DNA from: Acrasis kona
Lineage: Eukaryota; Heterolobosea; Eutetramitea; Acrasida; Acrasidae
Length of the DNA stretch: 64,000 nt
Assembly: GCA_026419775.2 (NCBI GenBank)
Contig: JAOPGA020000651.1
Location: 1 to 64,000, forward strand
Reading direction: 5' to 3'
Shown here: in pieces, positions 18,784 to 29,667 of the stretch
Layout of the letters: each line of letters begins with the position of its first letter
How positions within the stretch are numbered: position 1 is the stretch's first letter
Translations under genes and position numbers: made by a program
Notes under the pieces: model-generated
Databases searched by the model: none
Told to the model about the DNA's origin: nothing
What the model saw: the letters and a program-made list of their open reading frames with translations, nothing else

Positions 18784-19409
18784 ATGGAAGAGGAAGTCAA
18801 GATTGTTGTTGTAGGAGATGGAGCAGTTGGAAAGAGTTGTCTTCTAGTGAGCTACGCTCAAAACAGGTTTCCTGAAGAATACATTCCGACGTAAGTGATT
18901 TAAACAAACAAGTTTGACATTGAAACAGTGTTTTCGACAATTACGTTGCAAATGTAATGTATAAAAGTAGGGTAATCTCTATAGGATTGTGGGACACAGC
19001 AGGGCAAGAGGACTATGATAAACTAAGACCTCTGAGTTATCCTGAAACAGACTGCTTCGTCCTATGCTATAGCGTAGTAAACCCAACTAGTTTGTACAAT
19101 TTAGAGCACAAATGGTTACCTGAAGTGAGACAATACTGCCCTGGCACTCCAATAGTGGTAGTAGGAACGAAAATAGACTTGAGGGAAGACCCAAAGACAT
19201 TAAGAAAGTTGGAAGCTAGGGGGGAGCAACCAGTTAAAAGAGAAGAAGTTGCATCGCTGGTAAAGAGACTTGGCGTGTACACTCAAGTCGAATGCTCGGC
19301 CAGACTTCAAAAGGGAGTCTATGAAGTATTCGAACAGTGTTTAAATTCGAAATTTGAGCCAATCACTCCAACTGCTCCCATTAAGAAGAAGAAGTGTATT
19401 ATCATGTAA
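18784..19409 (+). CDS. Rho/Rac-family small GTPase
   Basis: Exons 18784-18890 and 18929-19409 with a 38-base intron give 195 residues. G1 is GDGAVGK, switch I is EEYIPTVFDNY (the intron splits the Thr codon), G3 is DTAGQED, G4 is GTKIDLR and G5 is ECSA. The Rho insert region is present. The C-terminus has a polybasic KKKK next to CIIM, a CAAX box with Met at the end (predicted farnesylation). Gly and Gln residues needed for GTP hydrolysis are intact. Likely role: actin regulation, motility or phagocytosis in a moving cell. Which Rho subgroup it belongs to is unclear; the sequence lies between Rac and Rho. Confidence 0.95.
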
Positions 19410-19680
19410 ACAATAAAAATTAATAATAATAAATAATTTTGATGAACTACGCCGACATTTACCATGGTGGTATTCGAGGGAGTAACTTGAATGATGTTGA
19501 TCGGAGTGAGGAAGATGATGTCAGTAAAAATAGAATATGAACAGATAAACTTTAAATAAAAAAGCACGACAGACCACGATTATTTGTCAGTAACATCTGT
19601 TCATAAGTTAACATTGGATCAAGAACTCTACTCGTATTTTGATCAAAACAGACAAGTAAATAAAATTCTTTCTAGATTAT

Positions 19681-20334
19681 TTATTTAGAACACTCTTGTA
19701 TCTTAGGACAGAAACTTGGTATTTTGAATAACTCCCTCTCTCTTGCCGAAAGGCGATGAAGATCGGAATATTCTCCAACAATGTAAGAGGACTTGATGAA
19801 CTCCTTGGTAGATAATTTTGTACTAACTACTTTGTTGATGAGCTGCATGTAAATTGGGTCACCTGGGAACCTACCATCAACGCTAAACTTGAGAAAACCA
19901 TGATTCTCATAAAGTACTCCATCCGCCGTGCTGTTTGACTGCGACACTAATACATGTACACCACCTTCGCTGCTTTGTTCGTATCCCTCAAAGCAATCTG
20001 ATTCATATTCAGCATTCTCATATTTGTGACATTTACAAGTGAACACATCTTCCCATTCATAAATAAATGTCCCTGCTTGAGATGTACCTGCTCCGTTTTC
20101 TAATAGGAGTTGTTGTTTGTTGTTTTCGAATAGAATGTGTTGGTACCCGTCAACACTATCCACTTTTACTCTGATAAACTCACTCCTCACTTTCGTGGGA
20201 CCTTTGCCCTCCTTCTCTTGGTATGTCAGCTTTTTGGAATAACCAACATCGTTGGATGGGCATACTATCTCATTTTGCTTAGCCAGAATGTATGTGAACA
20301 ATGCTACAATTATTAAAAGTTTTGCTGCGCTCAT
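19681..20334 (-). CDS. Secreted protein of unknown function
   Basis: A 217-residue intronless protein from the ATG at 20334. An ATG eight codons further upstream would put polar residues in front of the signal peptide, so I prefer the second. Residues 1-19 (MSAAKLLIIVALFTYILAK) form a clear signal peptide. The mature part has Cys residues near both ends (VCPSND, FTCKCHK, DCFEG, FCPKIQEC), suggesting disulfides, and mixed beta-rich sequence. There is no transmembrane anchor or GPI signal. I do not recognise the family; a small extracellular or lysosomal protein is plausible. Confidence 0.75.
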   Translation of the reverse strand: MSAAKLLIIVALFTYILAKQNEIVCPSNDVGYSKKLTYQEKEGKGPTKVRSEFIRVKVDSVDGYQHILFENNKQQLLLENGAGTSQAGTFIYEWEDVFTCKCHKYENAEYESDCFEGYEQSSEGGVHVLVSQSNSTADGVLYENHGFLKFSVDGRFPGDPIYMQLINKVVSTKLSTKEFIKSSYIVGEYSDLHRLSARERELFKIPSFCPKIQECSK

Positions 20335-20736
20335 GTTTGTTATGTATTGGTGTCTCATTTATTACTACTTTAAATTTTTTTAAATAACAAACCGGGGATT
20401 ACTCGGGTAGTTTACTCCTTTATTATTCCAACTCCGGACTCGTGAGATATCGAAGTGGAGAAGATTTTGACTGAAGTCATAACTTTGATTAATAAAATTC
20501 CCTACAACTTATGTCGATAATCACTAGTTCCTGCATACTGACTGTTATTTAATCAAAATACTCCTGTGCTTCTTATTTTTCAGTATTAATAACTAACTCA
20601 AACGCTGCGTCGTGCTGTTCCACTCAGTTTGTGAGGTTGACTTTGTAAGGAGAGTTTTTGAACTTGAGAGTTGATCGCACTGACTTCAAAGAATATTTTT
20701 TTATTATAATACATAGACAGAGAGGATAATAGTTTA
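20335..20736. other. Intergenic region, no gene seen
   Basis: It lies between the start of the secreted-protein gene and the end of TRAPPC5, both on the minus strand. I see no coding frame, repeat or RNA gene. Confidence 0.5.
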
Positions 20737-21410
20737 CTATTTGTTTATTTGTAGCTCCCTCTCAATTACGGAGCGGTCAAAGCTAACAACAAACACTGTG
20801 TATTCTTTGTTGGAGGTCATGGCAACCGTCACCGTCGCCGGCTGCAAGTTAGTACATGTTGAATAACAAATTATTACTTACAAAGCAAGCAGCCTGTAAC
20901 ACTCCTTTGATTACACCTGCCGTGAAGTAACTGCAGTGTAAGTTAGTTACATTACGACCTAACGATATGTATCTCGACTCTAAGGGCATGCTTTCGTATA
21001 TCATGTATTGTTCCTCCATCTTTTCCAAACTATCTGCAACCTTGCCATATAATGTTTTCCACACCACGGAAGTTATGAAATTAAGTTGTGTTGATATTTT
21101 GTGCTCTCGCTTCGAATTTTTATCTCTAAATACACAAAGCTCATAAATGCGAAGTCCCACGTTTTGACCCGTTTCGGCCAATCTATGCGAGTTAAAAATT
21201 AGCGTGGTATGTGAAATACTTTTGTTCAAGTTCGGGGTAAGTGTTGATTCTCCCTTGGTGATACTGTACAATCTCTGAGAAGAGGAATGAGAAGGAACTT
21301 AAACTAACTTCCTTTTTGCCTCTACTCAATGGTTGATCTAATATCGTCATGACTGATTTTGAAGGTGATGAGGCATTTGTGGGTGTTGGTGGGTCTGACC
21401 TCTTAAACAT
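20737..21410 (-). CDS. TRAPPC5: TRAPP complex subunit TRAPPC5 (Trs31)
   Basis: Three exons (21410-21220, 21182-20882, 20841-20737) with introns of 37 and 40 bases give 198 residues. Matches to the Bet3-fold TRAPPC5 family include LSSFSFLFSEIVQYHQGR, VGLRIYELCVFRDKNSKRE, VVWKTLYGKVADSLEK, FISVxK-like YISLGRNVTNLHCSYF and AGVIKGVLQAACFPATVTV; the last motif appears only after splicing the third exon. TRAPPC5 is a core subunit of the TRAPP complexes that activate Rab1/Ypt1 in ER-Golgi and Golgi traffic. The first 20 residues are a short Ser/Pro-rich extension. AATAAA sits just before the stop. Confidence 0.93.
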
Positions 21411-21579
21411 CTTGTTACAATTTATTGCTCAACGTGCGACATGTGATTGAGTTGAACCCAACTCTTCGTTCAACAACACAAATACGTCAAAGATAGTAAG
21501 TCTGTTGCGATATCGGGATTAATCAAGAAAAATGTACAAAAAAATAAATTTATTCTTTCTAATCATTCTTTCAACATAT

Positions 21580-24500
21580 TTACAATATCCCTTTAACACT
21601 AATAAACAATCTAATTTGTTCGTCCCTCTTCATTTCAATATCAGAAATATTTGGTTCTTGGCCATCAAATCTAATTCCAACAATTGTATCAGCATCAACT
21701 ACAATAGACAACTTGCCACCGCTTCGCCCACCCGAGTCATCCACAGTACTTGGCAATGTACCTTTCGATGAATACAAACTGACTTGTTCTGAAGTAGATA
21801 ACACCTCAACTACAGCCCTACCACAGTTTTCAATATTTACATAAAAATAATACCATCTGAATGATTCTGACATGACCATGTGTTCTCTACGATAAGGAGA
21901 TAACACGGCCATGTAGCTTTCATCCTTCAAAATGACTTTTTGAACAGTGCACACATTAGCATCGTCGTGACAACCTCCATGACAGAAATGAGGATGTGTG
22001 GAAGGACATGGATGATGACCACGTACAACATGATCAATTTTAAATTCCATTTCTAATGGCACACAAGATTGCTTAGCGTTTCTAAAAGGAGCATGAGCAG
22101 AACAAGGAGTAAAGTCAGGTAAAGATTTTTTACGAGAGAACGAAGGCGATGAACCACACATGTGGACCTCTTCTACACAAGAGCCATTGGAACATCGATA
22201 CGGCTTTCGAGAAGCACACAAATCAGAGACGGGCGAATCAGGTTTACATAATTCACAACCAGTAATGTAATCAAGAGTCGGATGATGCTGAGGACAATAA
22301 CCGTCAAGACAAGAAGATACATGACAGTTTCTGGACCAATGTCCATAATAACACTTCATCACACCAAACCCATTCTGAACATGACAAGAATGAGTTTGTT
22401 TTGGATCGCAATCGGTTCCCAATATACGATCTGCCTTCATGCTAAGCATGACCTTTTTATCACTCGAATACAAGTGGATATCCAAGTCACGACAGTCGTC
22501 GTCAACTTTAATCTCGAAATGATCGTATTCGAGATAATGAGATTGAGCAGTGCCTCTTACTACATTCGCTTCGATGCGACCGCCTATTTGTACCAACCCC
22601 TTTGGTACTGGTATCACGCCACCTACATAATTACCAATTGCATTCAACTCAAATCTCAAATCACCTTCGCTCCTCCATTCTCCCTGTAATTTACAGTGCA
22701 GATTGGTCATGCTTCTTATCCACACGAACGAATCATGATCCTTTACGAGATTCATGTGAGTAGCATTGATTTTGATTCGACGATAGGCCTCAAAGCCATC
22801 GTCTAGTGCAGATTGTACAGGAACAGTACCATCGCCGCTGGATAACTTTATTTTTGGTTCCTTTCCTCTAAAGACGGATAGATTGGTAACGGTTCGAGGT
22901 TGGTCCGTTTCGTATTGGAAACCATAAGGAGTAGGAGTGGTATCTCCGTATAGATTATAATAACGAATGTGTTTGGGTAATTTGGCCAATCTCCATTGAG
23001 CACGTAACTCTAAGGTACGTTTCCAGATGACATCGTTAAAGCGCCTTTGATAAACCTTCTTGTTCCAATCAAGAAACGTCAAACCCTCGTGTACGCTCTG
23101 ATACACTCCGGTAAGCGTTTCTTGTAAGGAATAAGACTCTATGTAATTAGAATATTTAAAACTTAGAGTAGGAGGATCTCCAGAGGGATAACTAGTGCGA
23201 GAATCAGTCAACAATTCATAACAAGCGACACAATCGGTACTAAAACCAAGAGCATCATCCACATCTACGAAGGGATTACCAAAGTTATAACCAGTGAGCA
23301 TCGCATAAGAAGATTGAGGCGCACCTCCAATAGGCGTGCCCAGTGTCATCCAAGACTTTATCACCTTGTTAAAAACAGTTGGATACTTTACCATAAAGCT
23401 CCTCATCACCAATCCACCCATGCTATGACTCACCACATCCACCCTCCTGGTTCCCTGATTCGAAATCTTCATGATTTTTTCGTACAAGGAATCGATGGTT
23501 CGATTCATGGAATTGGATTGCCTCCAATCATATGCAAATCCAAACAAAGTCTCTCCCTGTACATAACCACAAACACCCTGCAACCAATCGACCATATCTT
23601 GATAGTAATAAACGCTATCCAATAACCACTTTAGACCCAAACGCTGCACCCAATACTTTTGTAACGGACCGCCAAGGAACGTGATTCCTTCCAATCCATT
23701 ACCATCGTCCTTCAACACGTGAATGTCGCCATTCATGAATGGTTCCAACACGTGACTCGATTCGTTGTAGTGACCCACCATGGTCTCCACGAATGCTTTG
23801 TTGCGTCCATTAAGTATTTTGGAAGTTAATTTTCCAAGATAGTTATCCATGTTGATCCAACTATAACTCTCGTCGCCATCCTTCGTCCACAATAACGTGC
23901 TGCCTCCGACGCCAGGTAATAACAATAAAGGAGTGATGGGCGCATCCGAGCGTTCGAATTGATCTTTTCCTTTCGAACAATCTTGACCGGCGAATCCAAC
24001 TGCACACTTGCACGTTCCATCTTGGCATTCTCCATGGTTACTACAATCGTTTTTACACCTCTTGTAGTGATCCACCATGATCATGATTTGACACGAAAGA
24101 GGTTCGCCAGAATTTGGAGGCGAAGCAGATGATACGATGTAGTACTTGCCCGCATTAGATTCCGAAATGATTAATTTCGTGAAAATGTCAAAATTGCTTT
24201 TCGATCGGAAATCAAATAAAATGTCGCGCACGGGCACTTGACCTCTCTTGAGAATCAAATCGAATTCTTGAGCGTTGCAATTGGATTCGTTGGAAGCGAG
24301 TCGTACGCTGAGAATGCTTGGGTATGCATCGGCGACGAATAAAAATGTGGAATTCATCTTGTTGTTGGTGAGCGTGGTGTCGATGGGTTCGTCTTGAACG
24401 ATGGTTTTGTAATCTATAAGTGAGTGATTGTGAAGATTGATTACGTACCTTGATCGTCAATGATGGCGATGGAATGGTATAGAATGACTGCGGCTGAGTG

Positions 24501-25149
24501 GCCGATGGTGTATCGAATTTCGTATTGGGTTCCGACGGGATCGCTTTTTGGAATGTCGACTTCGATCGTTCCGCTTCGACTTGTTAGAGAAGTACTCGAG
24601 ATTGAACACTGATTGTCACTGATGCATGATTTTGGATGGAATATTCCGATGCGATCCGTTTTGGAGTGTTTGGATGTGGCATTGTATGAGATGAAAAGAG
24701 AGTCTCCTCGATGTATTGTGTTTGTTGTTGGAGTGACAATGTAGACTAGAGAGTGTGAGCATTCGAAAATGTTATGGAATTTTACGTGGAGATGAGGTGA
24801 CTTGAGATGTTGTGGTTGCAGTTAGGGCTTTTTGTCCAAAGTAATAATCTTGTTTTAGATACCTAACATCGTAGCTTCCTACTTGAACATTGTCAAAGAT
24901 GATGGTTTTGGTTTGCCAATTGTCCTTGACGTTCTTGTATGTGACTTGACAATTATTTTCCTTTTCGCATGCTTTGCTTGGGAAGATTCCAATCCAGTCG
25001 TGAGAATTTTGTCTATTCTCGGGAGCTTTAAATTGAACAACAAGGGACTCTCCAAAGGGAGTTTGTTTGCTAGAGCATAATTCGTAGTTGCTTTGAGCGA
25101 GCGCTGCGCGCAAGCAGAAGATAATGAGCATCAACAGGGGTATGTGCAT
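21580..25149 (-). CDS. Secreted LCAT-like acyltransferase/phospholipase with extra domains
   Basis: Three exons (25149-24786, 24745-24449, 24413-21580) with introns of 40 and 35 bases give 1164 residues. A signal peptide (MHIPLLMLIIFCLRAALAQ) precedes two related beta-sandwich segments sharing DxIGIFxxKxCxxxNxC, then an EGF-like module (about 340-366, CSNHGECQDGTCKCAVGFAG). The LCAT domain follows: LLLPGVGGSTLLW, the Ser nucleophile in VVSHSMGGLV (about Ser551), SGDGTVPV and THMNLVKDH. LCAT/PDAT enzymes move acyl chains from phospholipids to acceptors or hydrolyse them. After the catalytic domain comes a roughly 350-residue Cys-rich extension (HVSSCLDGYCPQHHPTL..., PYRCSNGSCVEE) that I cannot assign. 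The order of these domains is unusual. I assume an exported or endolysosomal enzyme. Confidence 0.85.
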
Positions 25150-26346
25150 TGTTGTCAATTTCGACCTTTTGATCAAATTATCCCGGGGTATTTTTGTTCA
25201 TCTAAATGTAGCAGAGTTACAATAATCTTATTATTTCACTCGAAAAGTCCGTGTTTTCCGACATTCCCTCGGGAGGAATGCAAAAAAATATTCTTGGGCT
25301 TTATGATACTGTAATACAGGAAAGTAGCTGCAACCTATAAAAATACATACGGACTTACACCGAGATACAACGCGTTTTTTGGATCAATAATACACAAATT
25401 TATTTAAACCTCTTGAGTAATTACCAATAACACCAGGGCATTGTAGTTTGCAAGCTGCTTACTAATAATGAATACATAGTCCTGTAACTGAAAACATACT
25501 TTAGTTGCTTGTCGCGCTGCTGTTACTTTGTCGAAAATTCTTTTTGTCAACATCTCAATAATGCAATTCGACTTGCGATATAATCAAATAAACCTCTCGA
25601 AAACGACGAAATATCGAGTCGTTTGCTGCCTTTGCTGATTAGAAATCATATAAATGGATTGTTGCCCAAGCTATAACTGAAGTTGGTTATTTTCCGCAGT
25701 GTTGGGTATCTCTATATGACATTATGCTACTGTGTGGTGTCAATCCAGATGATGCTGATTGACTCAACTCCGCTTCTATTGTAATAATAACAGGAAGAAG
25801 TTGGTTGACCACAATAAAGAGAAACTGTTCAGGTATATCAAAATAGCTGTGGATTTGTTCACTCTTTAGGTATATCTTTTTTCAAAATGTATCAATAGGA
25901 GGAATCTTTACAAACCGTATAGTGTTTCAAATTAAAGACGGAAACCATCTGGACAGAATTTATGTTGACTTCAAGTCGGTTTGATACTCAAATGAAAGCG
26001 AAATACCTTTACTTGTTGAGCCCAATTGTTTATTCCACATTAACAAAAATCAATTTGGTAGTCCATTCAAACAACCATACGACAATTTTGTTCACTTTGA
26101 TGGCCAAATGGCCTTGGTGTTGAGTGTCATTAAATTCGCTAGAAAATGTGAGTTGACTGACTCAGCGTTTAACCATGTCTGGTGTTTTTAATATTCTCCT
26201 TCGTTAACAATCAAAAATTTTGTCCACTCCAATTAAGGTGATCTCGACACCACCCGCTGTCACACACTTGTCAATGTCGCGAACTCGGCAAGGATAAAGG
26301 GAAGACGGTTAACTCCTGCATAATATTACATTCTAAAAAACAATTC
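25150..26346. other. Long intergenic region with possible gene relic
   Basis: About 1.2 kb between divergent genes (LCAT-like on minus, vWD protein on plus). No intact gene was found. Near 25907-25984 a short plus-strand frame reads like one MORN repeat (DGNHLDRIYVDFK) before a stop. The 100 bases before 26347 should contain the promoter of the vWD gene. Confidence 0.45.
25907..25984 (+). pseudogene. MORN-repeat-like relic
   Basis: The frame FTNRIVFQIKDGNHLDRIYV followed by DFKSV and a stop resembles a MORN unit (NGxxYEGxYVDGKxxG). A very similar unit occurs at 37503-37713, with GNKMERTYVDYK. There is no start codon or further open frame, so this looks like gene debris. It is too short to be certain. 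Confidence 0.25.
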
Positions 26347-27729
26347 ATGAGATTCACTTTGGCCTTGCTGCTTGTTCTTGTGATCTTGGCCGCCACCACT
26401 TTGGCCAAGACCGAGTATGAAAAGAAGTGCACCAAGATCCCTCTCAAGTGTAAGAAGATTTCCGTCTGTCTAAAGGCACAAAGCAAATGTGTCGAGCACA
26501 GAGAAACCCCAACTAAGGTTTGCGTCAAATACCAAGAAGTCATCAAGCGCTCAAAGGTCGCTTACTGCAAGAAGTATGCCAAGCCCGTCAAGGACAAGTG
26601 TGGAAACACACCCGCCGGACCAAAGGTTTGCCTCGAGACCGGTTTCAAGACCAAGACAGTCGTCACCAAGAAGTGCGTCAAGAGAGGTGTAAAGAGATAC
26701 TGCCACAAGCACAAGAATGTCTGTCTAAAGAAGAAGACCAAGAAGGTGTGCCAAAAAATTATCAAAAAGCCAAAGATCACCGGTCCAAAGACTTGCAAAG
26801 CTGGTGAATTCATGAAGTTTGTTGTTGAAGGAAACCACACAAAGCGCGTCTGCACTAAGGTTGTACCAAAGAAGGTCGTTTACAAGACCTGCACCGTCTA
26901 CAACGATCCCCATTTCACAGCCTTCAAGGGTGACAGATTCGACTACCATGCCGAAGGAGACTTCAACCTTGCCGAAACCGCTGATGGTCTCTTCAAGGTT
27001 CACGGTACCTTCAAGCGCTTCGACAATCAAGCCTGGACCGGTATCGTCGGTGCCGCCATTCTAGTTAACGGAAAGGACGTCGTTGAAGTCAAGGACAGAG
27101 TTGTATACTTGAACAAGAAGGTGTGGTCCGTCGCTGAGAATCAACTCACATATGTTCCAGAAAATCGTGGAGGAAGTGTCTTGCTAACCAAGAACGACTT
27201 CACCATCATCTCACCAAATCAAGCTAAGGTTCAATTGGCATTCAGCACTTTCGGAAATAACAACATCTTCAACATCAACGTTTTCGTTGACAAGGATGAC
27301 TCCAACGTAAGCAAGGGTCTATGCGCCGAATTCAGTGAAGAGAACAAGAAGCCAGTCACTGGTTTGACTCGTAAAGTAACCGTCGCCAAAACCGCAGTAA
27401 ACGCATACAAGGTCAAGAAGTTCGACAGTGCCACCGACAAGAAGAACGCCAAGATCCAATGCTTGGCAGCTGGTGCCTCAAAGAAGGACTTGGACAACTG
27501 TGTCTCTGATTTGGCTCAAGCTTCCAACCCCAAGCACAAGGTAATGGTCTTGGCTGTGTACAAGAAGTTGAAGTCCAACAAGAAGGTTGCCTTGAATGCA
27601 GTCCTTCCTCTTGGAACTCACAAGCACAAGGGTGCCAAGTCCTCACACAAGAAGCACAAACACCACAAGAAGCCAAAGCACCACAAGAAGCACAAGCATC
27701 ACAAGAAGTCAAAGCATCACAAAAAGTAA
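26347..27729 (+). CDS. Secreted Cys-rich protein with vWD-like domain and His/Lys-rich tail
   Basis: A 460-residue intronless protein. It begins with signal peptide MRFTLALLLVLVILAATTLA. Residues 21-180 are basic and have regularly spaced Cys (KKCTKIPLKCKKISVC...). The middle part (about 183-335) begins CTVYNDPHFTAFKGDRFDYH, the hallmark of a von Willebrand type D domain, followed by GDFNLAE and VHGTFKRFDN. The tail (about 430-460) is a His/Lys repeat (KKHKHHKKPKHHKKHK). Codons end mostly in C or G, more than in neighbours, suggesting high expression. vWD domains mediate multimerisation of mucin-like extracellular proteins; the His-rich tail could bind metals, and polyanions through Lys. A structural extracellular or cyst-wall protein is plausible but unproven. 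Confidence 0.85.
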   Translation: MRFTLALLLVLVILAATTLAKTEYEKKCTKIPLKCKKISVCLKAQSKCVEHRETPTKVCVKYQEVIKRSKVAYCKKYAKPVKDKCGNTPAGPKVCLETGFKTKTVVTKKCVKRGVKRYCHKHKNVCLKKKTKKVCQKIIKKPKITGPKTCKAGEFMKFVVEGNHTKRVCTKVVPKKVVYKTCTVYNDPHFTAFKGDRFDYHAEGDFNLAETADGLFKVHGTFKRFDNQAWTGIVGAAILVNGKDVVEVKDRVVYLNKKVWSVAENQLTYVPENRGGSVLLTKNDFTIISPNQAKVQLAFSTFGNNNIFNINVFVDKDDSNVSKGLCAEFSEENKKPVTGLTRKVTVAKTAVNAYKVKKFDSATDKKNAKIQCLAAGASKKDLDNCVSDLAQASNPKHKVMVLAVYKKLKSNKKVALNAVLPLGTHKHKGAKSSHKKHKHHKKPKHHKKHKHHKKSKHHKK

Positions 27730-27830
27730 ACAAGTAAACAAATAAACTTTGTACTTTTATCTTCCCTGTTGTTAAATGAACTCTACTGTTATTTAAGAAT
27801 GTTTTATTGTTAATATGTGTCCATGCAGTA

Positions 27831-28370
27831 CTAGTATATCTGAGTTGGACTTTTAGGACTGGACATGTGCCTTGTGAAGAATTGATTTGACATGATGCTC
27901 TTTTTGGCATGGGGACTTCTAGCATACATTTGATGGTTTGATTTTAAAGGTGCGTCTGTCTGTATTGCTGGTGGCGGTTCCCTCTTTACAACTGTACTTG
28001 ACGCAGATTTTGTTCTCCTTCGCTGTTTTTTATGTACATCTTTTTCGACATTATTATGTCCTTCCTCATTGCAAGTCGTAGAATCTTTTTTTGTTTTATG
28101 ATGACGATGATGCCTCCGCTTTTCCTCTTTTGATGTAGGAGATTGTGTTAGCATCCATCCTATCTCATTCGCATCATGACATCTTACAACAATGCTTGGG
28201 GATTTAGCTCTTGCTGATGTTTTCATCTCCTCGAGTTTGTTTTTCAAAAGTTCGTTCGATTTGTTCTCTCTTGATATGCTTTCCCTCACTATAATCAATT
28301 CATTTGTGGTGTGGCCTGTTGGAGTAGCAAACTACAAAAGTAAGATTGATGATTGCGGTATACTTACCAT
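27831..28370 (-). CDS. Small basic protein of unknown function with an ATG-only first exon
   Basis: The frame 28331-27831 has no ATG at its 5' end, but a consensus intron (GTAAGT...TTTTGTAG, 36 bases) directly upstream joins it to an ATG at 28370-28368. The spliced start reads M-FATPTGHTTNELIIVRESI. The 167-residue product has a short N-terminal helix (SNELLKNKLEEMK), then a basic Ser/Lys/His-rich part with EEKRRHHRHHKTKK and KKQRRRTKSAS, and a tail with ARSPHAKKS and MSSPKSPTQIY. Ser-Pro sites suggest phosphorylation. A nuclear or cytoskeletal role is possible. The family is not recognised. It converges with the vWD gene. Confidence 0.6.
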
Positions 28371-28546
28371 TGTTCTGTAAATGAACTTACAACAGATTTT
28401 AAAAATAACCAACAAATTTGTGTGCTGTGTGGCATTAATACCAGTATTTTGTAGGCTCAATTCTCAGCACGCTTCTTGTAATTCTGTCGTGATGTATTGA
28501 AGTTGTCCATGTCAACTGTCTAGTCACAACAAAACAAACCGTCACG

Positions 28547-29503
28547 ATGGGAGGAAAGGTTGGAAAGGCCTTAGAATTGATGAATGCTGGGTAAGTAGTA
28601 TTAACAAATGAGTCTCATATAAAATATAGTGTTCAAGTTGAAATAGACCTTGACAGTCAAGATTTAAACAACAAGGATATTGCAAAGTTCAGCGAGGCCC
28701 TCAAAACCAACAAAACTGCCTATGTCGTTCGTCTTGGTGGAAATAAATTCGACATTGGTATGCAATCGATATAACGCCAGGCTAACAAAATTCAGAAGGT
28801 TTAAAACTTCTCACAGATTCCATCACAGTAAATAAGCACTTGAAGCGACTTTACCTAGATAACAGCAAATTCGGTGACGAGGGAGCAGAGATGTTTGCAG
28901 ATGCCATCAAAAGAAGCAGGTAAAATCTTTAATTTATTACACAATCCTCACGATTAAAGTACTTTAGGTGTAATCAATCTATCAAATTGTGAAATTGGAC
29001 CAGCTGGAGCAAAGGCAATAGGTCAAGCTCTCACATTAAACAAAGCACTTCATACGTTATACTTATCGGACAACAAAATAGGAAAGGACGGAGTAAAGGC
29101 ACTTGCTGAAGGTCTATTAATAAACAAAAAACTAAAAGTACTAGTTTTGGACAGAAACAAGATTGGAAACTCCGGCGCAGCAGCACTCGCTGACTTGCTA
29201 ACAAAAACAACAACCATTGAACAATTGTTCTTAATCAGAAACAACATCACGTCGAAGGGTAGTGCTAAGCTTGCTGAATCTCTAATGACAAACCGTTCGC
29301 TCAAACTTTTGAATTTGGATCACAACGACATTGGTGATGAAGGTGCTCGTCCATTCATGCAAGTGTTAAGAGAAAATGATGTTGTCAACAAGATTGAATT
29401 TGACGACAAGACTGTAAGTGAGGACTGGAAACGTGAATTCAAGATGAGGCTGCAAAGAAAAGGAGATGTTGAGAGACTTGAGAAGAGCGAACAAATTGCA
29501 TAA
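28547..29503 (+). CDS. Ribonuclease-inhibitor-type leucine-rich repeat protein
   Basis: Four exons (28547-28590, 28630-28757, 28796-28919, 28960-29503), introns 39, 38 and 40 bases, 279 residues. The protein starts MGGKVGKALELMNAGVQVEI and consists of about eight LRRs of 28 residues with the RI-type pattern LxxLxLxxNxIGxxGAxAL (for example LYLSDNKIGKDGVKALAEGL and LNLDHNDIGDEGARPF). It ends in a charged tail (VSEDWKREFKMRLQRKG). RI-type LRR proteins include RanGAP and NLR-like scaffolds, but the catalytic Arg region of RanGAP is not evident, so I infer only a protein-binding scaffold in the cytosol. Confidence 0.88.
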
Positions 29504-29667
29504 GGTGTCTAATTAATGTATTATGAAATAAATTAAAACTGTTATATGATTGTGTTGTTCTCGAAAGTTACGACTCCAGGTGATGTCTTCAAGGGTTTTT
29601 GATTGAGGTGTAAAAATAAACATGACTATTTTTGTACAAACACGTGGATTCATTGTAATACCGATTG

